Shown here one piece after another: positions 44,320 through 54,756 of a DNA stretch of 56,352 bases. The stretch is from assembly GCA_947041315.1 (NCBI GenBank), contig CAMRDW010000002.1:1-56352 (forward strand). Reading direction: 5' to 3'. Position 1 is the first letter of the stretch. Each line of letters begins with the position of its first letter. A program made the translations under genes and the position numbers. Under the pieces are notes generated by a model. The model had not been told where the DNA came from. It searched no databases and saw only the letters and a list, made by a program, of their open reading frames with translations. This stretch comes from an uncultured Enterovibrio sp. (GTDB taxonomy: Bacteria; Pseudomonadota; Gammaproteobacteria; Enterobacterales; Vibrionaceae).

Positions 44320-45855
44320 TCAGAGCTTCGGTTCAAATTGAGTGCGTTTTGGACAAGTACTGATTATTTTCACCTGTCCGTCAGCCTCTTCTTCTTCCAA
44401 AATAACCTCAAATCCCCATAATCGATGTAAGTGTTTAAGCACTTCATCCAAGCCTTCATCCAGTGGAACGCGATTGTGTGGAACATAACGTAAAGTCAAA
44501 GATCTATTTCCTCTTAAATCAACATTCCAAATTTGTATGTTCGGCTCGTTGTTGCTGAGGTTATATTGCATTGAAAGTTTTTCTCTTATTTCTTGATAGC
44601 CTTCTTCGTTATGGATATTACTTATTTCGATGTAGTTGTTTTTGTCATTGTCTTCAATAGAAAAAAGTTTCATGTCCCGCATGACTTTGGGAGAAAGGAA
44701 TTGACTGATAAAGCTTTCGTCTTTGAAATTTTGCATGGCAAAATGCAGGGTATCAAGCCAGTTTGAACCGGCAATGTCAGGGAACCATTCTTTGTCTTCT
44801 TGTGTGGGGTTTTCACATATCCGACGAATGTCTTGAAACATGGCGAAGCCGAGTGCGTAGGGGTTGATCCCACTGTAATACCGATGATTGTAGGGGGGTT
44901 GAAGAACCACATTGGTGTGATTATGTAAGAATTCTAGGATAAATCGCTCTGTGACTAAATTTTCGTCGTAGAGGTGGTTCAATATGGTGTAATGCCAAAA
45001 TGTTGCCCAACCTTCATTCATGACTTGGGTTTGTTTTTGAGGGTAAAAATATTGGCTTGTTTTACGTACGATCCGAATAATTTCACGTTGCCAAGGCTCT
45101 AAGAGGGGGGCGTGTTTTTCAAAAAAATAAAGAATATTTTCTTGTGCCTCTGAAGGGAAACGCTGGATTTCTTTTGTTTGTTTTTTTTGTTGTTTTGGAA
45201 TGGTGCGCCATAACTCATTGACTTGAGTTTGAAGGTAGTCTTCTCGCGCTTTTTGACGTGCTTTTTCTTCTGCCATGGATATTTTTTGTGGTCGCTTATA
45301 ACGATCTACGCCGTAATTCATTAAGGCGTGGCAGGAGTCTAATAATTCTTCCACTTCATCAATGCCGTATTTTTCTTCGCATTCTGTGATGTATTTTTTG
45401 GCAAAAAGTAAGTAGTCAATGATGGAGCTTGCGTCTGTCCAGGTTTGAAAAAGATAATTGCCTTTAAAAAAGGAATTGTGTCCATAACAAGCGTGGGCTA
45501 TCACCAAAGCCTGCATTGTAATGGTATTTTCTTCCATGAGGTAGGCAATACAAGGGGAGGAATTGATCACGATTTCATAGGCAAGGCCCATTTGCCCGTG
45601 TTTGTAGCCTCGCTCGGTTTCAATGAATTTCTTTCCAAAGGACCAATGATTGTAATTGATAGGCATCCCTACACTGGAATAGGCATCCATCATTTGTTCT
45701 GCCGTGATAATTTCAATCTGGTTTGGGTATGTATCTAATCGGTAATACTGGGCGACACGTTCAATTTCTTTTTGATATTCGTCAATTAAAGTAAACGTCC
45801 AGTCAGGGCCATCACTGAGTTGTGTCTTTTTGTTTTTTGTGGATGTGACACCCAT
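44320..45855 (-). CDS. ycgB: SpoVR family protein (YcgB)
   Basis: The 511 residues are a typical SpoVR/YcgB protein. Family blocks include PINYNHWSFGKKFIETERGY, GQMGLAYEIVINSSPCIAYL, HACYGHNSFFKGNYLFQTW, QTQVMNEGWATFWHYTILNH and PYALGFAMFQDIRRICENP. The role is unknown; in enteric bacteria it is tied to stationary phase with YeaG and YeaH, and in Bacillus to spore cortex formation. GGAGG lies seven bases before the ATG. It is the last of three co-directional genes, 39 bp after yeaH. Confidence 0.95.
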   Translation of the reverse strand: MGVTSTKNKKTQLSDGPDWTFTLIDEYQKEIERVAQYYRLDTYPNQIEIITAEQMMDAYSSVGMPINYNHWSFGKKFIETERGYKHGQMGLAYEIVINSSPCIAYLMEENTITMQALVIAHACYGHNSFFKGNYLFQTWTDASSIIDYLLFAKKYITECEEKYGIDEVEELLDSCHALMNYGVDRYKRPQKISMAEEKARQKAREDYLQTQVNELWRTIPKQQKKQTKEIQRFPSEAQENILYFFEKHAPLLEPWQREIIRIVRKTSQYFYPQKQTQVMNEGWATFWHYTILNHLYDENLVTERFILEFLHNHTNVVLQPPYNHRYYSGINPYALGFAMFQDIRRICENPTQEDKEWFPDIAGSNWLDTLHFAMQNFKDESFISQFLSPKVMRDMKLFSIEDNDKNNYIEISNIHNEEGYQEIREKLSMQYNLSNNEPNIQIWNVDLRGNRSLTLRYVPHNRVPLDEGLDEVLKHLHRLWGFEVILEEEEADGQVKIISTCPKRTQFEPKL

Positions 45856-45894
45856 ATTCTATCCTCCATGGCGGAATATTGATTCAAATAAAGA

Positions 45895-47163
45895 TCAGCT
45901 GATTTGTTTTTTAAAGAGCTCTCGAAACACGGGAAATATGTCCTCAGTGGTTCGAATATTTTGCATTGAAAAATTCTCGAAATGATCATTGAGGGATTCA
46001 TATTCTCGCCACAATGTTTGATGTGCACGGCGCGTGATTTCGATGTATGCATAATACCGAGTAACGAGAAGAAGTTGTTTTTCTAGAAGCTCTTTGCATC
46101 CAGGAGAGTCATCTGCCCAATTGTCGCCATCAGATGCTTGGGCGGCATAAATATTCCATTCATTTGAAGGATAACGGTCTTTAACAATGTCATTCATTAA
46201 ACGTAATGCACTGGAAACAATGGTTCCCCCCGTTTCTTGGGAATAGAAAAACTCATGTTCATCGACTTCTTTTGCTTGTGTATGGTGGCGAATAAAAACA
46301 ACCTCTACGTTTTTGTAGGTTCTTTTTAAAAACAAATAAAGCAAAATATAAAATCGTTTTGCGATGTCTTTTGTGGCTTGGTCCATAGAGCCTGAAACGT
46401 CCATTATACAAAACATGACCGCTTGACTTGTCGGCTCTGGGCGCTTTTCATAATTTTTAAATCTTAAATCGTAGGTATCTATAAAAGGAACCGAGGCAAT
46501 TTTTGCTTTTAATTCATCGATTTCTTTTTGAATTTTTATTTCTTCAAGTCGCTGGGCTGGTTCTGTGTTTTTGAGCTCTTCCAATGTTTCTTGAAGCGCT
46601 TTGAGTTTACGGCGTTTTCCCGCGCTCATTGCTGTGCGGCGTGCTAATGAATTTTGCAAAGAGCGAACAATCGCAATATTGGCGGGCACCCCAGAGGCTT
46701 TAAAACCTGAACGGTGCGTTTTGTAATGGACGAGTTTGTTCATTTGGTTTTTTTGAAGGTTTGGGAGCTCAAGATCTTCAAACAATAAATCAAGGTATTC
46801 ATCTTTTGATATTTGAAAGACGAAATCGTCTTGTCCTTCACCGTCTGGGCTGGCTTGTCCTTCCCCTGAACCGCCTGAACCTTGCTTTGTTGGGCGTTCA
46901 ATTCGGTCACCTGGAGTAAAAACATCATTTCCAGGATGCACCGCTTCGCGTTGCCCCCCTTTTCCTTGTCTGAATGAAGGCTCACGGATATCACGAGAGG
47001 GGATGGTAACACTTTCACCACTTTCGATGTCCGTAATTGAACGGTTGTTTACCGCGTCGGCAATCGATTCTTTAATTTGAATTTTATGCCGTCGCAAAAA
47101 ACGTTGACGATTGACTGTACTTTTGTTTTTTCCATTAAGCCTTCTGTCTATCAAATGTGCCAT
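45895..47163 (-). CDS. yeaH: YeaH/YhbH family protein (DUF444)
   Basis: This 422-residue protein starts [20 protein letters not shown], the usual beginning of YeaH. A basic, glycine-rich region ([16 protein letters not shown]) follows, then a von Willebrand-type domain with [20 protein letters not shown], a MIDAS metal site (DxSxS). It works with the PrkA-type kinase YeaG in stress and nutrient-starvation responses; the biochemical role is unknown. GAGGTG precedes the ATG closely. An ERIC-like repeat separates it from yeaG, so the usual tight coupling is loosened here. Confidence 0.95.
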   Translation of the reverse strand: MAHLIDRRLNGKNKSTVNRQRFLRRHKIQIKESIADAVNNRSITDIESGESVTIPSRDIREPSFRQGKGGQREAVHPGNDVFTPGDRIERPTKQGSGGSGEGQASPDGEGQDDFVFQISKDEYLDLLFEDLELPNLQKNQMNKLVHYKTHRSGFKASGVPANIAIVRSLQNSLARRTAMSAGKRRKLKALQETLEELKNTEPAQRLEEIKIQKEIDELKAKIASVPFIDTYDLRFKNYEKRPEPTSQAVMFCIMDVSGSMDQATKDIAKRFYILLYLFLKRTYKNVEVVFIRHHTQAKEVDEHEFFYSQETGGTIVSSALRLMNDIVKDRYPSNEWNIYAAQASDGDNWADDSPGCKELLEKQLLLVTRYYAYIEITRRAHQTLWREYESLNDHFENFSMQNIRTTEDIFPVFRELFKKQIS

Positions 47164-47305
47164 TTTACACCTCTTATTTGAATCGATTACACCTATAGGA
47201 TGTGAAAAAATGCGTTTTTAATAACCCCCATTTTTTCTTTATCGACTCAGATCGTTCGATCCGAAAGGGAAAGTGTTTAATAAAACAAAATCCCTTTTTT
47301 ATGGG

Positions 47306-47431
47306 TACAGACCCGCAGCTTGAATGTGCCGCGTTGTAGAGCCACCACACTCACCTCAATGACAGAGTTTGTGTATGCTCATGGCGTTCACTCACTGAGC
47401 TTTGACGGCGTCTTCACGTGCTTTGGGTCTT
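47306..47431 (-). repeat. Degenerate ERIC-like repeat between yeaG and yeaH
   Basis: The family pattern (GCAGCTTGAATG, GTATGCTCATGGCGTTCACT, CGTCTTCACGTGCTTTGGG) is kept with many changes. It ends about 15 bases after the yeaG stop. Confidence 0.6.
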
Positions 47432-47445
47432 ATCGTAAATGTCTT

Positions 47446-49380
47446 TTATGTCGATTTACGCACCCGAAGATACCATTCAGATAAGAGTCTCACTTGTTTT
47501 CTGGTGTAGCTTTTTTCCATCATGCGAGCGACAAAATCGTCGTGTTTTTTCTGTTCTTCTGAGGAGGTTTTTGCGTTAAATGAAATGACGGGAAGAAGCT
47601 CTTCTGTGTTTGAGAACATTTTTTTCTCAATGACAGTCCGCAATTTTTCGTAGCTGACCCATGAAGGATTTTTACCTTCATTATTGGCTCTTGCGCGAAG
47701 TACAAAATTAACGATTTCATTTCTAAAATCTTTTGGATTGCTTATTCCTGCGGGTTTTTCAATTTTCTCCAGTTCACTGTTTAGTGCCGAGCGGTCAAAA
47801 AGTTGCCCCGTGTCTGGGTCGCGGTATTCTTGATCTTGAATCCAAAAATCGGCATACACAACGTACCTGTCAAAAATATTTTGCCCATATTCAGAGTAAG
47901 ACTCAAGGTATGCGGTTTGGATTTCTTTGCCAATGAACTCGACGTATTTCGGAATTAAATAGCCTTTGAGGTGTTCGAGGTATTTTTCAGCGATTTCTTG
48001 CGGAAATTGCTCTCGTTCTATTTGCTGCTCTAGAACATAAAAAAGATGAACGGGGTTTGCTGCAATTTCTGAGGGATCAAAATTAAAGACGCGAGACAAA
48101 ATCTTAAATGCAAAACGGGTTGATAGGCCATTCATGCCTTCATCAACACCCGCATAATCGCGGTATTCTTGGTAGGATTTTGATTTTGGATCTGTGTCTT
48201 TTAATGTTTCGCCATCATAGACCCGCATTTTAGAGTAAAGACTTGAATTTTCAGGTTCTTTTAAGCGGGATAAAACACTGAAACGAGCAAGAATATCCAG
48301 GGTGCTGGGTGAGCAGGGTGCACAGGAGAGTTCGCTGTTTTCGAGTAATTTGTTGTAGATTTTCATTTCTTCAGAAACGCGAAGACAATATTGTACTTTG
48401 ACAATGTAAACACGATCGAGGAATGCTTCGTTGTTTTTATTGTTACGGAACGTTTGCCATTCTGACTCATTGGAGTGGGCCAGGATCATCCCATCAAAAG
48501 GCAAGGCAGACAGGCCTTCCGTTCCATTGTAATTGCCTTCTTGTGTTGCGGTCAGGAGTGGATGAAGGACTTTAATGGGGGCTTTAAACATCTCCACAAA
48601 TTCCATTAAGCCTTGATTTGCTTTACACAGTGCGCCTGAATAACTGTATGCGTCGGGATCGTCTTGTGCGAAATGTTCGAGTTGGCGAATGTCCACTTTT
48701 CCGACCAAAGAAGAGATATCTTGGTTGTTTTCATCTCCTGGCTCTGTTTTTGCGATGCCAATTTGATTGAGGATGGAAGGGCGCACTTTGACCACTTTAA
48801 ATTGACTGATATCGCCACCAAATTCTCGTAAGCGTTTGGCTGCCCAAGGAGACATGATGGAGTTTAAATAGCGTTTGGGTATGCCGTATTCTTTTTCGAG
48901 TAATTCCCCGTCTTCTGTGTTATCAAAAAGACAGAAGGGATGATCGTTTACAGGACTGCGTACCCCATTTGCGGTCAATATATAAATGGGGACGTTTTGC
49001 ATTAAGCTTTTTAATTTTTCTGCCAACGAGGATTTACCGCCACCGACAGGCCCCAATAAATAGAGAATTTGTTTACGCTCTTCAAGTCCTTGTGCTGCGT
49101 GTTTTAAATAAGAAACAATTTGTTCAATGGCGTCTTCCATACCATAAAAATTTTCAAATGTTTTATATCGAGAAATCACGCGATTGGAAAACAGCCGACT
49201 TAAACGTGGATCTAAAGCGGTATCAATCATTTCAGGCTCGCCGATGGACATTAACAGCCTTTCAGCGGCGTTTGCGTAGGTACTGCGTTCTTCTTTACAA
49301 AGACTCAAAAACGCCTGAAGGCTCAGCTCTTCGTCTTTGCTTTCTTCATAGCGCTGACGATAGTGATCGAAAATACTCAT
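47446..49380 (-). CDS. yeaG: PrkA-type serine protein kinase YeaG
   Basis: This 644-residue protein has an N-terminal AAA-like module with Walker A LLGPVGGGKSSLAEKLK (near 108) and Walker B-like MILAHSNESEW. The C-terminal PrkA domain resembles kinases. The start MSIFDHYRQRYEESKDEELS and the FFGMEDAIEQIVSYL-like part (NFYGMEDAIEQI) are typical. E. coli YeaG is a kinase active during nitrogen starvation and stationary phase. AGGGGGAAGG lies just before the ATG. It heads the yeaG-yeaH-ycgB unit. Confidence 0.96.
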   Translation of the reverse strand: MSIFDHYRQRYEESKDEELSLQAFLSLCKEERSTYANAAERLLMSIGEPEMIDTALDPRLSRLFSNRVISRYKTFENFYGMEDAIEQIVSYLKHAAQGLEERKQILYLLGPVGGGKSSLAEKLKSLMQNVPIYILTANGVRSPVNDHPFCLFDNTEDGELLEKEYGIPKRYLNSIMSPWAAKRLREFGGDISQFKVVKVRPSILNQIGIAKTEPGDENNQDISSLVGKVDIRQLEHFAQDDPDAYSYSGALCKANQGLMEFVEMFKAPIKVLHPLLTATQEGNYNGTEGLSALPFDGMILAHSNESEWQTFRNNKNNEAFLDRVYIVKVQYCLRVSEEMKIYNKLLENSELSCAPCSPSTLDILARFSVLSRLKEPENSSLYSKMRVYDGETLKDTDPKSKSYQEYRDYAGVDEGMNGLSTRFAFKILSRVFNFDPSEIAANPVHLFYVLEQQIEREQFPQEIAEKYLEHLKGYLIPKYVEFIGKEIQTAYLESYSEYGQNIFDRYVVYADFWIQDQEYRDPDTGQLFDRSALNSELEKIEKPAGISNPKDFRNEIVNFVLRARANNEGKNPSWVSYEKLRTVIEKKMFSNTEELLPVISFNAKTSSEEQKKHDDFVARMMEKSYTRKQVRLLSEWYLRVRKST

Positions 49381-49835
49381 TGTCCTTCCCCCTAACTTGC
49401 ACGGTTATTCATATAATGCAGACAGGTGCCATATGGCTTATGCATCTGCTCACTTTATAAATACTAGTCGCAACTATTGAATATGCCTGATTGAATTATT
49501 TGTTTTTACGATAAATTTTCAGTTTAGGAGAGGGGTATTTATTTCTTTTTTAATATGAATCGAGGCGTGTATTGGCTCTTTCAATTTATTTTAAACTCTA
49601 TTTTTTTGTGTAAAGAATTCATTCATTAAAATCGCATATTTAAGACTTTAAAATAAATAAAAGCCGAATTAATAAATTCGACCTTTTCTTATTTTTAATA
49701 TTTCAATACGTCAGACACTTTTTGAATTTAGTGATAGAAGGTAAGGTTAAAATATTGATTTTAAAGGAAATATCGGCTCTACCCCCTAAAGATTAAAATC
49801 ATTTAAATTCAATCAGTTATGAAAACTGTCCGCAC
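49381..49835 (-). promoter_or_regulatory. yeaG upstream region
   Basis: This AT-rich non-coding gap should hold the promoter of the yeaG operon. On the minus strand TGGCACCTGTCTGCAT resembles a sigma-54 site, but the GG-GC spacing is nine instead of ten bases. No other clear promoter was identified. Confidence 0.3.
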
Positions 49836-49962
49836 TATACCCAAAGGAATTGAAGATGCGTGTAGGCGGCAAGCGAATGAAGCCCCTGAGCATAGATCTA
49901 CTATGTGATTGGGCTGAATGAACCTAGCCAACACCCACGCAGTTTCAAAGGCGACGGGTATA
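49836..49962 (+). repeat. ERIC-like repeat, full length (127 bp)
   Basis: This is a near-consensus copy: TATACCCAAAGGAATTGAAG to AAAGGCGACGGGTATA. It lies seven bases beyond the stop codon of yeaD. Confidence 0.86.
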
Positions 49963-49969
49963 TTGATAT

Positions 49970-50830
49970 TTAAGAGCTGCGAGAAAGGCTGGTGGATAAA
50001 GTGTGTTTTTGTCCTGGTTGAAGAAGAACACTGCGGTCATGAATACATGACTCCACACAGACCATGGTTTTGTAGCCTTCGTCTTTCATGTCTTGCATTT
50101 GTTTAGACAAGGCGGAGTCTGGATTCCAAAGAACCACGGCGTTATGCCCTGCATTGGTTATTTTGATTTGTCGTTCAAAGGCCTTGTCAATCAGTATGAT
50201 TTCATTTTCAGGTTGGGTATAAATACGGTCAATTTCATGATCAAAAACGATTTCTTTTAAGCATGTTTTCGACTCTCCTCGTTCAAGATAGGCTTCTCCT
50301 AAACCGTGGATCCCGATATCACTGATATTTTGAATGTTCAGGTAGGTGTGCAATGCACCGCCTATTTTGTAGGGGATTTTGTCTGTGTTTGTTGAAATCA
50401 GACTGACTTTTAAATCTTCTGTGATTTCAAATTGCGCTTCAAGATGAAATGCATGCGGCCAGATTTCTCGTGTGTGGGGTGAGTCTTCCAAGATCATGGA
50501 GAGAATGACGCCATTTTCGTTTTCACGGTGCTCTTTTAATGTCCATATTGCGTTACGTGCAAAACCATGAGAAGGAAGACTTGATTTTCCGAACCAAGGC
50601 CAGCATAGAGGGATCCCGCCCCGAAGAGGGGTTTTTCCGCTGAAATCGGCTTTTTCACTCATCCAAATGAAGTCTTCTTGTCCCTTGGGTTGAAAATGAA
50701 GGAGATGGGCGCCGAACAATGAAATGCTGGCAGAAACTTTTGGATGTTTAATTTGGATGATTTTGATCCCATCTTGTTCAGAAACACTGAGATAATCAGA
50801 CAAGGAGATGGTGGGATGAGGTAAAGGCAT
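49970..50830 (-). CDS. yeaD: D-hexose-6-phosphate mutarotase (YeaD)
   Basis: This 286-residue galactose-mutarotase-fold enzyme interconverts the alpha and beta anomers of glucose-6-phosphate and related sugars. Conserved blocks are ISLFGAHLLHFQPKGQEDFI, KTPLRGGIPLCWPWFG, SHGFARNAIWTL, GGALHTYLNI (with the catalytic His) and VVLWNPDSALSKQMQDM. It lies just downstream of gapA, as in E. coli, with a strong terminator and a shortened repeat between them, so it probably depends partly on read-through or its own promoter. Confidence 0.93.
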   Translation of the reverse strand: MPLPHPTISLSDYLSVSEQDGIKIIQIKHPKVSASISLFGAHLLHFQPKGQEDFIWMSEKADFSGKTPLRGGIPLCWPWFGKSSLPSHGFARNAIWTLKEHRENENGVILSMILEDSPHTREIWPHAFHLEAQFEITEDLKVSLISTNTDKIPYKIGGALHTYLNIQNISDIGIHGLGEAYLERGESKTCLKEIVFDHEIDRIYTQPENEIILIDKAFERQIKITNAGHNAVVLWNPDSALSKQMQDMKDEGYKTMVCVESCIHDRSVLLQPGQKHTLSTSLSRSS

Positions 50831-50861
50831 ATTGATTTTCCATTCATGTAATTTTACAAAT

Positions 50862-50889
50862 AAAAAAGCGGCATATTTGCCGCTTTTTT
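50862..50889 (-). terminator. Strong terminator between gapA and yeaD
   Basis: A 12-bp perfect stem (AAAAAAGCGGCA with TGCCGCTTTTTT) has a 4-base loop and T-runs on both strands. Confidence 0.85.
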
Positions 50890-50913
50890 ATTGTTCCTGC
50901 CAAAAAGGCATTT

Positions 50914-50974
50914 TACACCCTTTGCTTTTGAAGCTGCTGTTGTGTTGCCTGCATCTTCAGATGGCTTGGGTATA
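50914..50974 (-). repeat. Shortened ERIC-like repeat (61 bp) in the gapA 3' region
   Basis: TACACCCTTTGCTTTTGAAG at the left and CATCTTCAGATGGCTTGG then GTATA at the right, with the centre missing. It ends seven bases from the gapA stop codon. Confidence 0.65.
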
Positions 50975-50981
50975 GAACTTA

Positions 50982-51977
<996 letters not shown>

Positions 51978-52022
51978 TTATTGCTCCACAACTTGTTATT
52001 AGATTAAATGAAATTGCCGATA

Positions 52023-52051
52023 AAATTACAGAATCAAGCCCAAGCATGCAA
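52023..52051 (-). promoter_or_regulatory. Candidate gapA promoter
   Basis: On the minus strand TTGCAT (52046-52051) and TAATTT (52023-52028) are 17 bases apart, about 46 bases before the start codon. Confidence 0.4.
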
Positions 52052-52439
52052 GAAAAAAACCACTCTTAATTGCTTAAAATCAAAAATTGCGATTTATTTT
52101 AACCATAAAACGCCAATGCGTATTTAAAATGAGCAAATTAAAGAAAATATTAACTTTACGAATGTGATATTTATTCAAAATTCAAATGTGATTTGAGGCG
52201 CATCGATTATTTGCTTGGCGATTGTTTTATAAAAACGGATCCTATTTGAATGAAAGAAAAGCGATTTTTAGGGCGATTCGGTTTTTTGAATAGGGTGTTA
52301 TTTGAGTCATACAAACTATTTTAAGCTTTATATTGAATGCATTAAAATGACATGGTGTTATATCTTCTCATTGATGTTTTATTTTTAAATGTTTATTTTG
52401 TGTTAATTTAATGTTTATTAATTGGTGTTTTTAGATTTG
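52052..52439. other. AT-rich gap between gapA and msrB
   Basis: No gene was found. The stretch is very AT-rich (many A/T runs) and may hold further control sites for gapA or msrB that I cannot define. Confidence 0.35.
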
Positions 52440-52565
52440 TGTACCCAACGTATCTGACGTTGTGCGCCTGCGAGAAGTGAGTGACGTCCTGAGCATCGAT
52501 TGACGATCTAATTGGACGCTTCGAGCGTAACCAACACCCACGTAAATTTAAAAGCGACGGGTATA
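52440..52565 (+). repeat. ERIC-like repeat (126 bp)
   Basis: It runs from TGTACCCAACGTATCTGACG to TTTAAAAGCGACGGGTATA and ends 31 bases before the msrB start, so it lies in its leader or promoter. Confidence 0.78.
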
Positions 52566-52596
52566 GAGGAAGCGATAGATGAAGAGGAAGCTTTAG

Positions 52597-52989
52597 ATGG
52601 AAAAGAAGGATAAAAAAATGCAGTCTGATGGACTTGCTTACAGAGTCTGTCGCTTAGGGGAAACGGAGCCTGCGTTTAGCGGCGATCTTTTATATCATGA
52701 TGAAGAGGGAAATTACCTTTGTTTTTGTTGTGATGTTTGTTTGTTCGATGCGTCCTCTAAATTCGATTCTGGCTGTGGTTGGCCCAGTTTCTTTATTGCA
52801 AAAGAAGGAGCGATTCGGTATTTAGACGATCTGAGCCACGGCATGAAAAGAACAGAAATTCGCTGCGCTGCGTGTGATGCTCATCTCGGACATGTTTTTG
52901 ATGAACCTTGGACTGAGCATGGAAAGCGTTATTGTGTGAATTCAGTTTCCCTTTCTTTTTTCAAGAAAACACAAAAGGATGAACTTTAA
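52597..52989 (+). CDS. msrB: Peptide methionine-(R)-S-oxide reductase MsrB
   Basis: MsrB reduces the R-form of methionine sulfoxide in proteins. The 130 residues have the fold's zinc pairs (CFCCDVC and CAACDAHLGHVF), the substrate-binding FDSGCGWPSF and the catalytic cysteine in RYCVNSVSLSF. The first ten residues (MEKKDKKMQS) are basic and poorly conserved; the ATG at 52618 is a possible alternative start. It is divergent from gapA, matching the gapA-msrB neighbourhood of enteric bacteria. Confidence 0.94.
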   Translation: MEKKDKKMQSDGLAYRVCRLGETEPAFSGDLLYHDEEGNYLCFCCDVCLFDASSKFDSGCGWPSFFIAKEGAIRYLDDLSHGMKRTEIRCAACDAHLGHVFDEPWTEHGKRYCVNSVSLSFFKKTQKDEL

Positions 52990-53146
52990 AAAACAGAATG
53001 GGATGACAGGGGAGGGGGGACTCTGCAAGCTATTAGATGATCACTTTCAACGTTTGATTTGCATTTTCTTAATGAGGAACACCTTATTTTAATTTTAGGG
53101 TTCGAATTGAATGCGTATTTCTGAAAATAAGTTCAATATTCGGGCT

Positions 53147-53179
53147 TATACCCAAAAACCTGAAGTTGCCTATAAAGGG
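53147..53179 (+). repeat. ERIC-like repeat, left tip only
   Basis: TATACCCAAAAACCTGAAGT, then TGCC, is cut short directly before a full copy. Confidence 0.5.
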
Positions 53180-53306
53180 TATACCCAAAGTAATTGAAGA
53201 TGCGTGTAGGCGGCAAGTGAACGAAGCCCCTGAGCATAGAGGTACTATGTGATTGGGCTGAGAGAGCGCCGCCAACAACCACGCAACTTCAAAGGCGACG
53301 GGTATA
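53180..53306 (+). repeat. ERIC-like repeat, full length (127 bp), near consensus
   Basis: TATACCCAAAGTAATTGAAG to TTCAAAGGCGACGGGTATA. It is nearly identical to the 12888 copy across most of its length, so one may be recent. Confidence 0.88.
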
Positions 53307-53396
53307 AGTGACTGAAACCTTGAGCATCAATGGGCTATTTGATTGCTCTGAGCGAGAGCAGCCAATACCCACGCAAGTTCAAAGAGGACGGGTATG
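53307..53396 (+). repeat. ERIC-like repeat lacking its left ~35 bp
   Basis: It follows the full copy directly. It keeps CTTGAGCATCAATGGGCTAT through AGGACGGGTATG. Confidence 0.65.
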
Positions 53397-53455
53397 GAGA
53401 CAATTGCGTGCCGTGAAATGAACTGTGCAAACTGCTCTTGAATCAATCTCGACCG

Positions 53456-54331
53456 TTATTTTTTTGATTTCGTGTTTTCTATATTTTTAAATCGTGGCAC
53501 CATTTTTTTATTAAACTCCCCATCTTCAATTGCATTGGTAATTTTTTTTGCGATATAGGCTATTTTTTTTCGTTTTTGATTGGTCATAGGATAGAGGCGG
53601 TTTAGTTGTGCTTCTTTTGCAACAGGTAAGCCTAAATTCTCCCCAATCAGTGCCCAAAGATAGGCTTGATCTCGTTTTCCAAGGCCATGATTGAGCGTTG
53701 CAAGGGTTTTTATGACTTCTGGGATGGTTTTTTCGAGGGTGCGGCCTTTTCTTCCATCGTAGAAGGTCAATGATTTTAAGAGCAATTGAATGGTATGTTC
53801 TTTGTCTTTGTCTGCATAATAGCTTGCAAGACCGAGTTGTAATTCTGAGCTGTTTAAAAAATCTGTTTCTTCCAGTTTTAAAAATTGCTCTAAAGCCTCC
53901 CTTTCTCCTTGCGTCCAACGATAATAAATGATGGAAGGTTGATAAGATGATTTGAGTTTTTTCTCTAAGGCTTCAATGGCATCAAAAGAGTGAAAGAGGG
54001 CTTCTGTTCTGAGTTGTTTTTTAGATTTTAATGTGGTCGTTTCTATTTGAGCAACCATTTCCATGCATTTTGCGTATTTTTTCGTAAGAAGTAATTCATC
54101 AAATAAATTCAGATCAGATGGTTTTTCCTGCGCTTTATAACGTTTCCAAATTAAATCAGTGCGTTCATGACGACATTGACCGTCCTTGTTATTTAATTTT
54201 GCGCAGATATTTGGATGATTCTCACAAAGTTTATTTGTATTTCTATTATTTTCAAAGCACCCAAAGAGAGATAAAAACAAAGTCGATAAAAGTGCGGCCC
54301 TGAAATAAAATGCAGGATGTGGTAGTTTCAT
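53456..54331 (-). CDS. DUF2989 lipoprotein
   Basis: This 291-residue protein has a lipoprotein signal peptide (ALLSTLFLSLFGC; Cys at about 25) followed by FENNRNTNKLCENHPNIC, DGQCRHERTDLIWKRY and a helical, repeat-like remainder (SSELQLGLASYYADKDKEHT). This is the pattern of the DUF2989 family of Vibrio and Shewanella. The helical part resembles TPR-type scaffolds. The function is unknown. The start is taken at ATG 54331, with AGGTC upstream; the frame runs 20 codons further. It reads alone, between repeats. Confidence 0.82.
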   Translation of the reverse strand: MKLPHPAFYFRAALLSTLFLSLFGCFENNRNTNKLCENHPNICAKLNNKDGQCRHERTDLIWKRYKAQEKPSDLNLFDELLLTKKYAKCMEMVAQIETTTLKSKKQLRTEALFHSFDAIEALEKKLKSSYQPSIIYYRWTQGEREALEQFLKLEETDFLNSSELQLGLASYYADKDKEHTIQLLLKSLTFYDGRKGRTLEKTIPEVIKTLATLNHGLGKRDQAYLWALIGENLGLPVAKEAQLNRLYPMTNQKRKKIAYIAKKITNAIEDGEFNKKMVPRFKNIENTKSKK

Positions 54332-54417
54332 GTTCGACCTGTCTTTGAGTGCAGGATCAATTTTAATATGACGATAAGTGCATATTTTCATTGTTCTATT
54401 CTTTAAAAAAAAAGATG

Positions 54418-54543
54418 TTTATCCAAACACTTGAAGTTGCGCGCATGCTGCAAGTGAGTGAAGCCCCTAAGTATAGATAAACGATGTGATTGGGCTGAAT
54501 GAGCCTAGTTAACACCCACGCAAATTCAAAGGCGATGAATGTA
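54418..54543 (+). repeat. ERIC-like repeat (126 bp), worn tips
   Basis: It runs from TTTATCCAAACACTTGAAGT to TTCAAAGGCGATGAATGTA. The centre is close to consensus. It is upstream of the DUF2989 gene. Confidence 0.72.
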
Positions 54544-54670
54544 CATTTGATAGAATAAAACCCTGTTTTTTAAAATGTATATCCAAAATACGCTCTGTCA
54601 ATATCGCGTCTTCTTCAAAATCGACTGACATATCAAAATGAAGACCTCAAGGACCTTTAAGAGGAAGGGG

Positions 54671-54756
54671 TTTTTGAAGATGCTCTTTTTATCAACTCAA
54701 ACAAATTTGAACCCCTACTTGCTGCAAGGGCGCATCTTCAATTTACTTTGGCGATA
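54671..54756 (-). repeat. Decayed ERIC-like repeat at the end of the sulfotransferase pseudogene
   Basis: GGGGTTTTTGAAGATGCTC at the left and CGCATCTTCAATTTACTTTG, then GCGATA, at the right match the arms. Its right tip supplies the TAA (54743-54745) that ends the pseudogene frame. Confidence 0.5.

Noticed and set aside
49404-49436. Sigma-54-like promoter (TGGCACCTGTCTGCAT, minus strand) before yeaG
   Set aside because: The distance between the GG and GC elements is nine bases, not ten, which normally abolishes sigma-54 recognition.
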